A DNA stretch of 64,000 bases, taken from Mycobacteroides chelonae CCUG 47445 (GTDB taxonomy: Bacteria; Actinomycetota; Actinomycetes; Mycobacteriales; Mycobacteriaceae). The position numbers were made by a program, and so were the translations under genes. The notes beneath the pieces are model-generated. The model ran no database searches, was not told the DNA's origin, and was given only the letters and a program-made list of their open reading frames with translations. Positions 44,633 to 54,264 of this stretch are shown here, one piece after another (position 1 is the first letter of the stretch; each line of letters begins with the position of its first letter). Where the stretch lies: NCBI RefSeq assembly GCF_001632805.1, contig NZ_CP007220.1, forward strand, positions 4,836,001 through 4,900,000. The letters run 5' to 3'.

Positions 44633-47422
44633 ATGGCTGAGGTTACGGATCTTGCACCGATAGGCGCCGTCACCCGGACACAGGTGGGCCGGGAGGCCAC
44701 CGAGCCGATGCGCGAAGACATCCGGCTGCTGGGCACCATCTTGGGTCTTACGGTGCGTGAGCAGTGCGGCGACGAAGTCTTCGAGCTCGTGGAGCGGGCG
44801 CGAGTGGAGTCATTCCGCGTGCGCCGATCAGAGATCGATCGCGCCGAACTGGCGCAGCTGTTCGACGGCGTCGATATCCATCGAGCCATCCCCGTCATTC
44901 GGGCTTTCACCCATTTCGCGCTGCTGGCCAATGTGGCCGAGGATATCCATCGAGAGCGTCGGCGGGCCGTGCACGTCGCCGCGGGCGCACCACCGCAGGA
45001 CAGTAGTCTCGCCGCCACGTATCTCAAACTCGATGCCGCACAACTTTCTTCCGATCGCGTTGCGCACGCCCTCACCGGCGCGCTGGTGTCGCCGGTCATT
45101 ACCGCTCACCCGACGGAGACCCGCCGACGCACCGTGTTCGACACCCAACATCGCATCACCGAACTCATGCGGCTACGCATGCAGGGACTGTCGCAGACCG
45201 AATCCGGCCGGAATATCGAGCACGAACTTCAGCGACACATTCTCACACTGTGGCAGACGGCATTGATCCGGTTGTCCCGGTTGAAGATTCAAGACGAAAT
45301 CGCCGTGGGGCTGCGCTACTACCAGGCCTCGTTCTTCGAGGTGATACCTGAGATCAATGCCGAGATCCGAACGGCGTTACGCCGCCGGTGGCCGGACGCC
45401 GAATTGCTCAGCGAACCGATTCTGCGACCCGGCTCGTGGATCGGTGGCGACCGGGACGGGAATCCGAACGTCACCGCCGAGGTAGTGCATCTTGCGACAA
45501 GTAGTGCCGCACAGACGGCGATCGCCTACTACTTCGAACAATTGGTGGCGCTGGAACAGGAGCTCTCCCTATCGGTCCGTCTGGTCACGGTTTCTGCCGA
45601 TCTACTCGCATTGGCCGAGCAGGGCCGCGAAACCGACCGGGCAGACGAGCCCTACCGTCGTGCACTACGCGTCATCCACGCGCGCCTTACCGCGACGGCC
45701 GCGAACATCCTTGACCAGCTGCCGGAGCACGGCCTGGATCTAGACCTGATTCCGTACCGCACACCGGACGAGCTACTGCGAGATCTCGATATCGTGGACG
45801 CTTCGTTGCGCGCACACGGCAGCGTGGTGTTGGCGGATGATCGACTGCGCGCGCTACGAGAATCCATTCATGTCTTCGGTTTTCATCTCAGTGGGCTGGA
45901 CATGCGGCAGAACTCAGATGTCCACGAAGAGGTAGTTTCCGAGTTACTTGCCTGGGCCGGTGTGCATTCGGACTACCGATCGCTCTCGGAGCAGCAGCGT
46001 ATCGAGGTACTTGTCACCGAGCTACGTACCCGCCGCCCCTTGATCGGCGAGGGTGCCGAGCTCTCCGAGCTTGCCCGCAAGGAACTCGATATCGTCGCCG
46101 CTGCTGCGCGGGCGGTTCAGACATACGGCCCCAGGGCGGTTCCCAACTACATCATCTCGATGTGCCAATCGGTTTCAGACATGCTGGAAGCGGCGATTCT
46201 CCTGAAAGAAGCAGGATTGCTTGACGCTTCACGGCCACGACCATTCTGTCCGGTGGGCATCGTGCCGCTGTTCGAGACGATTGACGACCTGCAACGTGGT
46301 TCCGCCATTCTCGAAGCAGCCCTGGAACTTCCGCTCTACCGGGCCCTGGTGGCAGCTCGAGGCGAAAGCCAGGAAGTGATGCTCGGATACTCGGACTCCA
46401 ACAAGGATGGCGGCTATCTGGCTGCCAACTGGGCGCTGTACCGCGCCGAACTGGACCTGGTGGAATCGGCCCGCAGGAATGGGATTCGCTTGCGGCTCTT
46501 CCATGGCCGCGGTGGCACCGTAGGACGCGGTGGCGGTCCGAGTTACGACGCTATTCTGGCCCAACCCCCCGGGGCGGTGTCCGGGTCGCTTCGTATCACC
46601 GAGCAGGGCGAGGTGATCGCCGCCAAGTACGCCGAACCGCGTGCGGCCCATCGCAACCTCGAGACGCTGTTGGCGGCAACGCTGGAGTCGACACTGCTCG
46701 ACGTCGAGGGATTGGGAGAGGCGGCGGGCGCAGCCTACGAAATACTCGATGATCTTGCCGCACGCGCCCAACGCACCTACCGCGAACTGGTGCATGAAAC
46801 ACCAGGCTTTGTCGAGTATTTCAAGGCGTCGACACCGGTCAACGAGATCGGCGCGCTCAATATCGGCAGTCGGCCAACCTCCCGGAAGCCCACCACATCG
46901 ATAGCCGACCTGCGCGCCATCCCATGGGTTTTGGCCTGGAGCCAGTCTCGGGTGATGCTGCCCGGCTGGTACGGCACGGGCGCCGCGATCGAGCAGTGGA
47001 TCGCCGAAGGCGACGGACGACTTGAGGTGCTGCAACAGCTCTATCGCCGATGGCCGTTCTTTCAGACGGTTCTGTCAAACATGGCCCAGGTACTGGCCAA
47101 GTCAGACATGGGATTAGCTTCTCGCTATGCCGAACTCGTCGACGACGAAACCTTGCGGCACCGGGTGTTCGACAAGATCGTGGCCGAGCACGACAGAACC
47201 ATTGCCATGCATCAATTGATCACCGGGCATGAGGATCTGCTTGCCGACAACCCGGCGCTGGCACGTTCGGTGTTCAACCGCTTTCCGTACCTGGAGCCCC
47301 TTAACCACCTACAGGTGGAACTGCTGCGCCGGTACCGGTCCGGTGATCAGGATGAGCTGGTGCAGCGCGGCATACTGCTCACGATGAGCGGTCTGGCCAC
47401 CGCGCTACGGAACAGTGGCTGA
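44633..47422 (+). CDS. ppc: Phosphoenolpyruvate carboxylase
   Basis: The 929-residue protein has the two signature regions. They are [12 protein letters not shown] near residues 159-170 with the catalytic His, and [12 protein letters not shown] near 584 followed by [14 protein letters not shown] near 622. It carboxylates PEP to oxaloacetate for anaplerosis. Length and motifs fit a complete, functional enzyme. It ends four bases before the convergent flavoprotein gene. Confidence 0.97.
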   Translation: MAEVTDLAPIGAVTRTQVGREATEPMREDIRLLGTILGLTVREQCGDEVFELVERARVESFRVRRSEIDRAELAQLFDGVDIHRAIPVIRAFTHFALLANVAEDIHRERRRAVHVAAGAPPQDSSLAATYLKLDAAQLSSDRVAHALTGALVSPVITAHPTETRRRTVFDTQHRITELMRLRMQGLSQTESGRNIEHELQRHILTLWQTALIRLSRLKIQDEIAVGLRYYQASFFEVIPEINAEIRTALRRRWPDAELLSEPILRPGSWIGGDRDGNPNVTAEVVHLATSSAAQTAIAYYFEQLVALEQELSLSVRLVTVSADLLALAEQGRETDRADEPYRRALRVIHARLTATAANILDQLPEHGLDLDLIPYRTPDELLRDLDIVDASLRAHGSVVLADDRLRALRESIHVFGFHLSGLDMRQNSDVHEEVVSELLAWAGVHSDYRSLSEQQRIEVLVTELRTRRPLIGEGAELSELARKELDIVAAAARAVQTYGPRAVPNYIISMCQSVSDMLEAAILLKEAGLLDASRPRPFCPVGIVPLFETIDDLQRGSAILEAALELPLYRALVAARGESQEVMLGYSDSNKDGGYLAANWALYRAELDLVESARRNGIRLRLFHGRGGTVGRGGGPSYDAILAQPPGAVSGSLRITEQGEVIAAKYAEPRAAHRNLETLLAATLESTLLDVEGLGEAAGAAYEILDDLAARAQRTYRELVHETPGFVEYFKASTPVNEIGALNIGSRPTSRKPTTSIADLRAIPWVLAWSQSRVMLPGWYGTGAAIEQWIAEGDGRLEVLQQLYRRWPFFQTVLSNMAQVLAKSDMGLASRYAELVDDETLRHRVFDKIVAEHDRTIAMHQLITGHEDLLADNPALARSVFNRFPYLEPLNHLQVELLRRYRSGDQDELVQRGILLTMSGLATALRNSG

Positions 47423-47426
47423 GATA

Positions 47427-48599
47427 TCAAGCACCGGAACGTGACTCCCACATGTTGCGCCATTGCGCTTCCTCTTCTTGTTTGTCACGATGCTGACCGG
47501 CGGAGGGCTCGGTAAGGGTGATCTCCGGATGCGGCAGTGTGAAGAAGTCGCCTTTACCCTGCGCCGCACGATGCTGCCCGGTATCGAGGTAGCAGTACCC
47601 CAGTCCCGAAAGTGATGCGGTCCGGTCGGACCTCTCAAGGTAGTGCAGCACGTTTTGGGCAGCCGCTTTTGCCCCGTTCTTGGCGAAGATGGCAGCCTTC
47701 GGCAGTGGCCTGCCGGAGGGGGATGTCACCGATACGGTGTCACCGATAGCCCAAATGCCCTCATAGGGCGTTTGCATGGTCTGCGCATCGACCCCGATCC
47801 ATTCTGGCCCGTCGATGGTCACGGATGGCTCGTGCGGCGGTACGAACACCAACAGGTCGAAACTCACCGTGGTGCCGTCTGCGAACACGACAACCTTCTT
47901 GTCCGGATCGACGCGTTCTGTGGTGTGTTCACCGTGGAAGGTGATGTCGTTGTCCCTGAGTAGCTGCACCAGCTGCGGTCCCGCGTAGGGGCCCGCCGAG
48001 GGCATCGGATGCTTCTCCGGGGTGTACACGCTGATGTCGACATCCGATCGCATGTTCTTGTCGTTCAAGAAATCCGAGGCCAGCAGGGCACCCTCATAGG
48101 GTGCCACCGGACAACGGTAAGGCTGTGAAGTCACCAGGAAGACGATCTTGCTCCCCGAGAAACCTTCCATCGCGCGCCGGGCATCACCGGCCGCGTCGAC
48201 GCCGTAGTAGTGCACCGCCTCACCTCGTGCCGCTGCTTCGCTCAGGCCCGGAATCTTGTCGAGGGCGTTGCGCGCACCGGTGGCGATGATGAGCGCGTCA
48301 AAGTCCAGAGCCGATGCGTCGGAGAGGGTTACGGTGCGGCCAATGGGATCGATGCCGATGACGGAGCCGGTGACCGTGGTGATCCCCGACAGCGCCGCGG
48401 AGCTGGGCCGTATTGGCACACTTGCGGTGTCGCGCCAGCCCCTCATGACCCACGGCAAGGTAAATCCCAGAAAGTGCGCGAAGTCTTCGTCCACGATCGT
48501 GATGTCGAGGTCACCCAGTGGTACCTGCGACTGACGGAATTCGTTGATCACGCTCAGACCGCCGATTCCGGCACCCAGGATGACAACCTTCTTCTTCAT
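47427..48599 (-). CDS. Sulfide:quinone oxidoreductase-like FAD flavoprotein
   Basis: The 390-residue protein starts KKVVILGAGIGGLSV (FAD motif), has a central ALIIATGARN strand and a C-terminal EGIWAIGDTVSV segment. It keeps two cysteines, C163 (in YRCPVAPYE) and C336 (in LGYCYLDTG). They match the positions of the catalytic redox pair in sulfide:quinone oxidoreductase and flavocytochrome c. The last 40 residues are charged. It should oxidise sulfide or a low-molecular-weight persulfide at the membrane. It is 85 bases downstream of the DsbA-like gene on the same strand, near a CstR-like regulator. Confidence 0.78.
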   Translation of the reverse strand: MKKKVVILGAGIGGLSVINEFRQSQVPLGDLDITIVDEDFAHFLGFTLPWVMRGWRDTASVPIRPSSAALSGITTVTGSVIGIDPIGRTVTLSDASALDFDALIIATGARNALDKIPGLSEAAARGEAVHYYGVDAAGDARRAMEGFSGSKIVFLVTSQPYRCPVAPYEGALLASDFLNDKNMRSDVDISVYTPEKHPMPSAGPYAGPQLVQLLRDNDITFHGEHTTERVDPDKKVVVFADGTTVSFDLLVFVPPHEPSVTIDGPEWIGVDAQTMQTPYEGIWAIGDTVSVTSPSGRPLPKAAIFAKNGAKAAAQNVLHYLERSDRTASLSGLGYCYLDTGQHRAAQGKGDFFTLPHPEITLTEPSAGQHRDKQEEEAQWRNMWESRSGA

Positions 48600-48684
48600 G
48601 TTCTGCGATCCCTCTTCCTGAACTGGCCCCTATGCGGGCACTTTGTTTTCACGGACATAAGACGTGGCGACCACATGACCGGAC

Positions 48685-49305
48685 CTAATGCGCCGGGCGC
48701 GGACGTTGCAGCTGGGTGAACTCCGGCACACCTGCCAGCACGGTGACCGCGTCAAAAAGCGCACGCGCGTTGCCGTGCGCCGGCAACGCCGTCAACACGG
48801 GGCCGAAGAACGTGCGGTCGTTGACCTGCAACAGCGGGCTGCCCCCAACATCTCCCAGCGCCTGCTGCCCAGCCTCATGAGAGGAACGGACCAGTGCATC
48901 GAGGGAGCTGTCCGATAGCGATTCACGAGACACCTGGTGGGGTACGACCGCTGCCAGTACCCGATCTACCAGATCTGCGCCGACCGGCATCGACTCGTCG
49001 AAATACAGTTCACCAAAGCTGAAGTACGCGGTGCGTAGGCCTCGCTGGCCCAATTGACGATAAACGTCGGCCATCAGTCGACCCACCTGTCGCGAGTCAT
49101 CCATGCGTGCCTGTTGTGCGGGCGGGAGCTCCCTGCCCTCATTCAAGACGGCCAGGTTCATCAGCTGCCAATCGATCGACAAGCCTGACTGGCCCGCGAC
49201 TGTGTCCAGCCATCGAGCGGTATTCCAGGAGAACGGGCACACCGGGTCGAGCCACACCCTCACGTCGAACGTGTCGGCTTGTGCAGAACCACTGTCTGTG
49301 GACAT
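48685..49305 (-). CDS. DsbA-family/mycothiol-dependent nitroreductase-like protein with CPFS site
   Basis: The 206-residue protein has no signal peptide. It begins with VRVWLDPVCPFSWNTARWL, the active-site region of the Rv2466c-like DsbA family (normally CPWC). Here the second cysteine is serine. A helical insertion follows, and then GGSPLLQVNDRTFFGPVL with the cis-Pro loop. It is first in an operon with the SQR-like gene and is transcribed from a promoter next to a CsoR-type operator. A role in handling thiol persulfides or mycothiol disulfides is plausible, but this is inference. Confidence 0.8.
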   Translation of the reverse strand: MSTDSGSAQADTFDVRVWLDPVCPFSWNTARWLDTVAGQSGLSIDWQLMNLAVLNEGRELPPAQQARMDDSRQVGRLMADVYRQLGQRGLRTAYFSFGELYFDESMPVGADLVDRVLAAVVPHQVSRESLSDSSLDALVRSSHEAGQQALGDVGGSPLLQVNDRTFFGPVLTALPAHGNARALFDAVTVLAGVPEFTQLQRPRPAH

Positions 49306-49350
49306 CCGGCGTCTCCCATCACAGCTCGCGAGCTCGTTCTGATTCCGTTT

Positions 49351-49418
49351 ATACCATACCCCCTACGGTATCTCAGCCGAGATGAGATGTCGTCCATATA
49401 CCGTAGGGGGTATGGTAT
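49351..49418. promoter_or_regulatory. Paired CsoR-type operators in the divergent promoter
   Basis: A 21-base sequence at 49351-49371 (ATACC at one end, GGTAT at the other, core TACCCCCTA) is exactly repeated as its reverse complement at 49398-49418, with 26 bases between. Each copy has the ATACC...GGTAT half-site pattern with a C- or G-run, typical of CsoR/CstR/RcnR operators. The two copies overlap probable -10 elements (TATGGT) of the divergent DsbA-like and mmpS genes. The CsoR-family gene at 52788 is the likely repressor. Confidence 0.85.
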
Positions 49419-49448
49419 TTGTAGAGTCGACACGGGCGAGAGGGGCGC

Positions 49449-49940
49449 ATGTCGGCGCCGAAAACATTTGATCTACAACAGAAAGGTGGCCGGAAGGTGC
49501 GCACAGCGATAGTTGCCGCGATGAAGCGCGCGTGGGTCGCGACGGTTGTCGCATGTGCAATCGGTATCGGCGCAATCGCCGTGAATCACCTGCGCGGAGC
49601 GTTCGGCTCCGAACCCATATTCTCGGCCACCGGCAGCAGCGCACGGCCGCTCGCGCCGTCCGCGATCAAGCACGTGCGATACGAGATCTACGGCCCCAGC
49701 GATACCGCAGGTGCGGTGAACTATCTCGACAAGAACGCTCAAGCACAGTCCGCCGATTTCGCCACTTTGCCCTGGACCTACACAATCGAAACCACCGTCC
49801 CTGCGGTTATTGCCAGTGTGGTGGCGCAAGGCAATAGCGCCGCGATTGGGTGCCGAATCATCGTGAACGGCCGAATCGAAGACGATCAATCTGCCGACGG
49901 GCACCACGCCCAGATCTCCTGTCTGGTGAAAGCCGCATGA
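49449..49940 (+). CDS. mmpS: MmpS-type accessory protein, second copy
   Basis: The 163-residue protein (ATG 49449, AGAGGGG upstream; GTG 49497 is an alternative) has one membrane anchor, MKRAWVATVVACAIGIGAI. It also has the MmpS periplasmic beta domain ending GCRIIVNGRIEDD and the terminal SCLVKAA. Its N-terminus is some 20 residues longer than usual if ATG is used. It is coupled to mmpL by a four-base overlap and controlled by the CsoR-type operator pair just upstream. It is only distantly similar to the copy at 10.5 kb. Confidence 0.87.
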   Translation: MSAPKTFDLQQKGGRKVRTAIVAAMKRAWVATVVACAIGIGAIAVNHLRGAFGSEPIFSATGSSARPLAPSAIKHVRYEIYGPSDTAGAVNYLDKNAQAQSADFATLPWTYTIETTVPAVIASVVAQGNSAAIGCRIIVNGRIEDDQSADGHHAQISCLVKAA

Positions 49941-52759
49941 ACGCCCCTGCTCAAGAACGTCCTGCCTTCATGCGATTTGTCCGCAGATTCGCCATCCCCA
50001 TTGTGCTGGCCTGGCTACTACTGACCGTGGCGGTGAACCTGCTTGTGCCACCCATCGAGTCGGTGGCAAGAGATCATGCGGTGACGATGTCGCCGCATGA
50101 CGCGCCGGCGATGATGGCGGCTAAGCACATCGGCGAGAAGTACCAGGAATCTGACTCCGACAGTATCGCCATGATCGTGCTGGAGAGCGACAATCCGCTC
50201 GGCGAATCGGCACACCACTACTACGACAACCTGGTACGCGCACTGCGGGCAGACACCGGCCACGTTCAGCACGTTCAGGACGTGTGGGGCGACCCGCTGA
50301 CGGCTTCCGGTGTTCAGAGCCGGGACGGTCACGCCGCTTATGTACAGCTCAATCTGGCTGGCGACCAGGGCAGCACCCTCGGCAACAAGTCTGTGACAGC
50401 GGTCCGCACCATCGTGGACAACTCCGCCCCACCGCAGGGCCTCAAGGTATACGTCACCGGCCCGGCTGCGCTGACCACCGACATGAATGAGGCCGCCGAC
50501 AAAAGCATGCTGATCATGATGGGAGTGACCGGCGCGGTCATCATGATCATGCTCCTCATCACGTACCGCTCCGTCAGCACGATGCTGCTGGTTCTGGTCA
50601 TGGTCGGCTTCGAGATGGGCACCGCCAGAGGTGTTGTCGCGATTCTCGGTAACTACGACCTCCTGGGATTCTCGACATTCGTGGTGGCCATGTTGTCCTC
50701 GTTGGCGATCGCCGCGGGAACCGACTACGCCATCTTTCTCATCGGCCGCTATCAGGAGGCGCGCCAGGCCGGACAGGATCAAGAAGCCGCGTACTACACC
50801 ATGTTCCGGGGAACCTTCCACATCATCCTGGGATCTGGTCTGACCATCGCCGGCGCAACACTGTGTTTGCATCTCGCGCGACTGTCGTATTTCAAAGCCC
50901 TCGGCATCCCCTCTGCGCTGGGGCTGCTCGTGGTTGTCGCAGGCGCCCTCACCGCAGCGCCCGCCGTCATCGTCCTCGCAACCAGGTTCGGGCTGCTGGA
51001 ACCCAAGCGGGCTGTGAAAGTTCGGCGGTGGCGGCGTATCGGCACCGCCACTGTGCGCTGGCCCGGCGCGGTGCTCGCCGCCTCACTGGGCATAGCGATC
51101 ATCGGTATAGCGATCATGCCAACCATGAAGGTCAGCTACAACGACCGGTTCTACATACCGGCCGACCTGCCTTCGAACGTCGGTTACGCTGCCGCCGAAC
51201 GCCATTTCACGGCCGCCACAATGAATCCCGACATTCTGATGGTCGAGAGCGATCACGACATGCGCAACTCCGGCGACATGATCATTCTCGACAAGATCGC
51301 CAAGGACGTGTTCCGCTCGCCGGGAATCGCAATGGTACAAAGCATCACCCGCCCCTTGGGCGGGCCGATCGAGCACACCTCCATTCCCTTCCAGATCAGC
51401 GCCCAGTCGATTCCCATCCAGCAGAATCTTCAATTCATGGGGGACCGCGCAGCCGACATGCTCACCATGAGTGAGGATCTCGGCTCCATGATCAGCTCCA
51501 TGGAACGCATGCAATCCCTGCTGAGCCAGATGAGCGGCACGACTCACCGCATGAGCACGGACATGACAGATGCGACGGCGACGCTCAACGAAATTCGGGA
51601 CCATCTGGCCGATTTCGACGACGTGATACGACCACTGCGCAACTATTTTTACTGGGATCAGCACTGTTTCGATATCCCGGCATGCTCTGCCGTACGTTCG
51701 GTGTTCGACGCCATCGACGGCGTCGACACGTTCAGCGACACGATGCGCACACTGACCGCAGACGTCGGCAATATCGACGCAATCATTCCCCAAATGGCGG
51801 CCCAATTCCCGCCGATCATCGCCGTGGCCAAGTCCATGCGCGGGAGCCTGCTGACCATGCACAGCAGCTTCTCGAACCTGGTGACACAGATGACACAGAT
51901 GACCGACACCGCCAGCGCAATGGGACAGGCCTTCGACGCCTCCCGGAGCGGGGATTACTTCTATCTACCGCCAGAAGCATTCCAGAATGCCTACTTTCAG
52001 CGCGGACTGAAGCTGTTCCTGTCCCCCGACGGCAAAGCCGCACGCTTCATCATCACCCACGACAAGGACCCGGCCACCCCCGCCGGAATCTCCTCGGTCA
52101 TCTCCGAGTTGGAGGCCGCCCATCAAGCCGTCAAGGGAACCGCCCTGACCGATGCCGAGTTCTACCTCACCGGCACCGCCGCGATCTACCGCGACATCCA
52201 ATCCGGCTCTCACTATGACCTGTTGATCGTCGGAATCGCCGCTGTGACACTGATTTTCGCCGTGATGATGATCATCACGCGGGCGCTGATCGCCTCACTG
52301 GCCATCGTCGGCACCGTACTGCTGTCCCTCGGCGCCGCATTCGGACTCTCGGTGCTGGTGTGGCAACACATTTTTGGTCTCGAGCTCAACTGGATCGCTC
52401 CGGTCTTCGGACTGATCATCCTGCTGGCTGTCGGCTCCGACTACAACTTGCTGCTCGTATCCCGATTCCAGGAAGAGATCGGTGCGGGACTCAAGACCGG
52501 GATCATCCGTTCAATGGGAGAGACCGGCGGAGTCGTCACGTCCGCGGGGCTGGTATTCGCGTTCACCATGATGTCCATGGCTGCAAGCGATCTGAGCTCG
52601 ATCGGCCAGGCCGGAAGCACCATCGGTCTGGGCCTACTATTCGACACACTCATCGTGCGCTCACTGATGACCCCGTCCATAGCCGGGTTGCTCGGCCCAT
52701 GGTTCTGGTGGCCGCTGAGAATACGCACGAACCCTATACCCAGGAGGGTATACTGCTAG
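49937..52759 (+). CDS. mmpL: MmpL-type RND transporter, second copy
   Basis: From ATG 49937 the protein is 940 residues, with the same layout as the MmpL at 7.6 kb. That includes [17 protein letters not shown] in the first bundle, [15 protein letters not shown] in the last, and the cysteine pair CFDIPAC in the large second loop. It belongs to the MmpS-partnered MmpL4/5 class that exports siderophores or lipids. The notable point is its promoter: a CsoR/CstR-type operator suggests induction by copper or reactive sulfur, not by iron or lipid signals. Its 3' end carries a third operator-like palindrome. Confidence 0.92.
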   Translation: MNAPAQERPAFMRFVRRFAIPIVLAWLLLTVAVNLLVPPIESVARDHAVTMSPHDAPAMMAAKHIGEKYQESDSDSIAMIVLESDNPLGESAHHYYDNLVRALRADTGHVQHVQDVWGDPLTASGVQSRDGHAAYVQLNLAGDQGSTLGNKSVTAVRTIVDNSAPPQGLKVYVTGPAALTTDMNEAADKSMLIMMGVTGAVIMIMLLITYRSVSTMLLVLVMVGFEMGTARGVVAILGNYDLLGFSTFVVAMLSSLAIAAGTDYAIFLIGRYQEARQAGQDQEAAYYTMFRGTFHIILGSGLTIAGATLCLHLARLSYFKALGIPSALGLLVVVAGALTAAPAVIVLATRFGLLEPKRAVKVRRWRRIGTATVRWPGAVLAASLGIAIIGIAIMPTMKVSYNDRFYIPADLPSNVGYAAAERHFTAATMNPDILMVESDHDMRNSGDMIILDKIAKDVFRSPGIAMVQSITRPLGGPIEHTSIPFQISAQSIPIQQNLQFMGDRAADMLTMSEDLGSMISSMERMQSLLSQMSGTTHRMSTDMTDATATLNEIRDHLADFDDVIRPLRNYFYWDQHCFDIPACSAVRSVFDAIDGVDTFSDTMRTLTADVGNIDAIIPQMAAQFPPIIAVAKSMRGSLLTMHSSFSNLVTQMTQMTDTASAMGQAFDASRSGDYFYLPPEAFQNAYFQRGLKLFLSPDGKAARFIITHDKDPATPAGISSVISELEAAHQAVKGTALTDAEFYLTGTAAIYRDIQSGSHYDLLIVGIAAVTLIFAVMMIITRALIASLAIVGTVLLSLGAAFGLSVLVWQHIFGLELNWIAPVFGLIILLAVGSDYNLLLVSRFQEEIGAGLKTGIIRSMGETGGVVTSAGLVFAFTMMSMAASDLSSIGQAGSTIGLGLLFDTLIVRSLMTPSIAGLLGPWFWWPLRIRTNPIPRRVYC
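52735..52752. promoter_or_regulatory. CsoR-type operator inside the 3' end of mmpL
   Basis: TATACCC and GGGTATA form a perfect palindrome around AGGA, ending seven bases before the mmpL stop and 36 bases before the regulator ATG. It shares the TACCC...GGGTA core with the two upstream operators. It would let the regulator control its own gene from an internal promoter. Confidence 0.7.
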
Positions 52760-52766
52760 TAGCTAG

Positions 52767-53057
<291 letters not shown>

Positions 53058-53087
53058 GCGCGGTGACCCGCGCCTGCCTTTCGCGGC

Positions 53088-53519
53088 TCAGAGATCGTCC
53101 GAGAAATCGGCGGTGAACCAGCGGTCCGGACGGATCGTGAACAGCACGTTGTCTCCACCGTCGTAGCTACGCACAAACTCGCGGCCGCCCTCCTCGCCGA
53201 GGTATCGGATGGCGATTTCCACCCGCGCCGCCTCCGGGGCCGGCTGAGCAGTTTCCACGACACTGCCTTCGACGATCACGTACTGATACGGCAGCTCTTC
53301 GTGCTGGACGGTCAGCGTCACTGCCCCGGCCTGCTCAATCAGCCGCGCCTTGCGATTTCCCGCACTCGTACTGATACGGATGTTTCCACCGGGGACGTAG
53401 TCGTACCAGATCGGTACGCTGGCCGGCGGACGTCCCTTATCTGCCGCAACCGACAGCACAGCGATGTGCTTGGCCGCGAGAAAATCCTGACGCTCTACTT
53501 CACTGAACTGACGTGGCAT
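53088..53519 (-). CDS. Pyridoxamine 5'-phosphate oxidase-like flavin/F420-binding protein
   Basis: The 143-residue protein has the split-barrel pattern FLAAKHIAVLSVAADKGRPPASVPIWY, then GAVTLTVQHEELPYQYVIVEGSV and a C-terminal RPDRWFTADFS. Members of this family bind FMN, F420 or heme and act as reductases of small molecules. It converges with the CstR-like gene, 30 bases away. There is no obvious functional link. Confidence 0.82.
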   Translation of the reverse strand: MPRQFSEVERQDFLAAKHIAVLSVAADKGRPPASVPIWYDYVPGGNIRISTSAGNRKARLIEQAGAVTLTVQHEELPYQYVIVEGSVVETAQPAPEAARVEIAIRYLGEEGGREFVRSYDGGDNVLFTIRPDRWFTADFSDDL

Positions 53520-53566
53520 GTTGCGTCAAACCCCGCGATCTGTCGGGCTTATTCCCATACCTGGAT

Positions 53567-54178
53567 TCATCTGGATTCGATCCCCCGAAGCACATTGGCG
53601 AGCAAGGCATCCACGAAGTCAGCCGTGAGCGGCTGATCCGGTACCAGCAGCCGGTGGTAGCAAGCGCCCCACAGTTGGTCCACGACGACTTCCGGATCCG
53701 CATTCGCATCGAGCTGGCCGCGCTCCTGCGCGCGACGTAACGCCGCCACCGCAAGTGCGCGCCGCGGACCCGAATACCGTTGCAGAAAGGCCGCTTTGAG
53801 GTCGGGATCGAGCTGGGCCTGACCAATAAGCTCTCCGATGATTCCGCCCCCGACCGTGTCGCGGATGACGCCGAGGAAAGCGCGTAGCTGAGCGCGGAGG
53901 TCGCGCTCGATCTCCCCGGTATCGGGAAACCCCAATTCCGGTCCAACCTTTCGGAAGTAGCCATCAAGCGCGAGGGCGCCCTTCGACGGCCACCACTTGT
54001 AGATCGTCATCTTGCTCGCACCAGAAAGAGCGGCGACCTTCTCGATGGTGAATCCGCTCATGCCGTCGGCGAAGAGCAACTCGCCCGCCGCCTGCAGCAC
54101 TTCCTCGCGCACCTCGTCGGCCGGGCGCCGCCCTCGTCGCGGCTGCCTCACCGCGTCCCGTTCCGCCTGGGCCACCAT
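53567..54178 (-). CDS. TetR-family transcriptional regulator
   Basis: From ATG 54178 (GGAGG upstream) the protein is 203 residues. Its N-terminal tail, RQPRRGRRPADEV, is basic, the HTH FTIEKVAALSGASKMTIYKWW lies at residues 43-63, and a helical C-terminal ligand domain ends in ALLANVLRGIESR. It diverges from an SDR gene, and the gap holds a perfect 20-bp-arm operator, so it almost surely represses the SDR and itself. The ligand is unknown; SDR substrates suggest a hydrophobic alcohol, ketone or fatty compound. Confidence 0.9.
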   Translation of the reverse strand: MVAQAERDAVRQPRRGRRPADEVREEVLQAAGELLFADGMSGFTIEKVAALSGASKMTIYKWWPSKGALALDGYFRKVGPELGFPDTGEIERDLRAQLRAFLGVIRDTVGGGIIGELIGQAQLDPDLKAAFLQRYSGPRRALAVAALRRAQERGQLDANADPEVVVDQLWGACYHRLLVPDQPLTADFVDALLANVLRGIESR

Positions 54179-54199
54179 CGCCTCCGTCCCCTTGCCAAC

Positions 54200-54246
54200 T
54201 ATGTGTACGTACCGTACATTATTGATATGTACGGTACGTACACATA
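54200..54246. promoter_or_regulatory. TetR operator: perfect 20-bp inverted repeat with nested palindromes
   Basis: Bases 54200-54219 and 54227-54246 are exact reverse complements around a seven-base TATTGAT spacer. Each arm itself contains TGTACG-TAC-CGTACA or its complement, a 15-base palindrome of TetR-operator type, so two sites of equal sequence lie back to back. The element fills most of the gap between the divergent TetR and SDR starts and overlaps both promoters. Confidence 0.88.
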
Positions 54247-54264
54247 ATCGATCGGAGGTCACAC

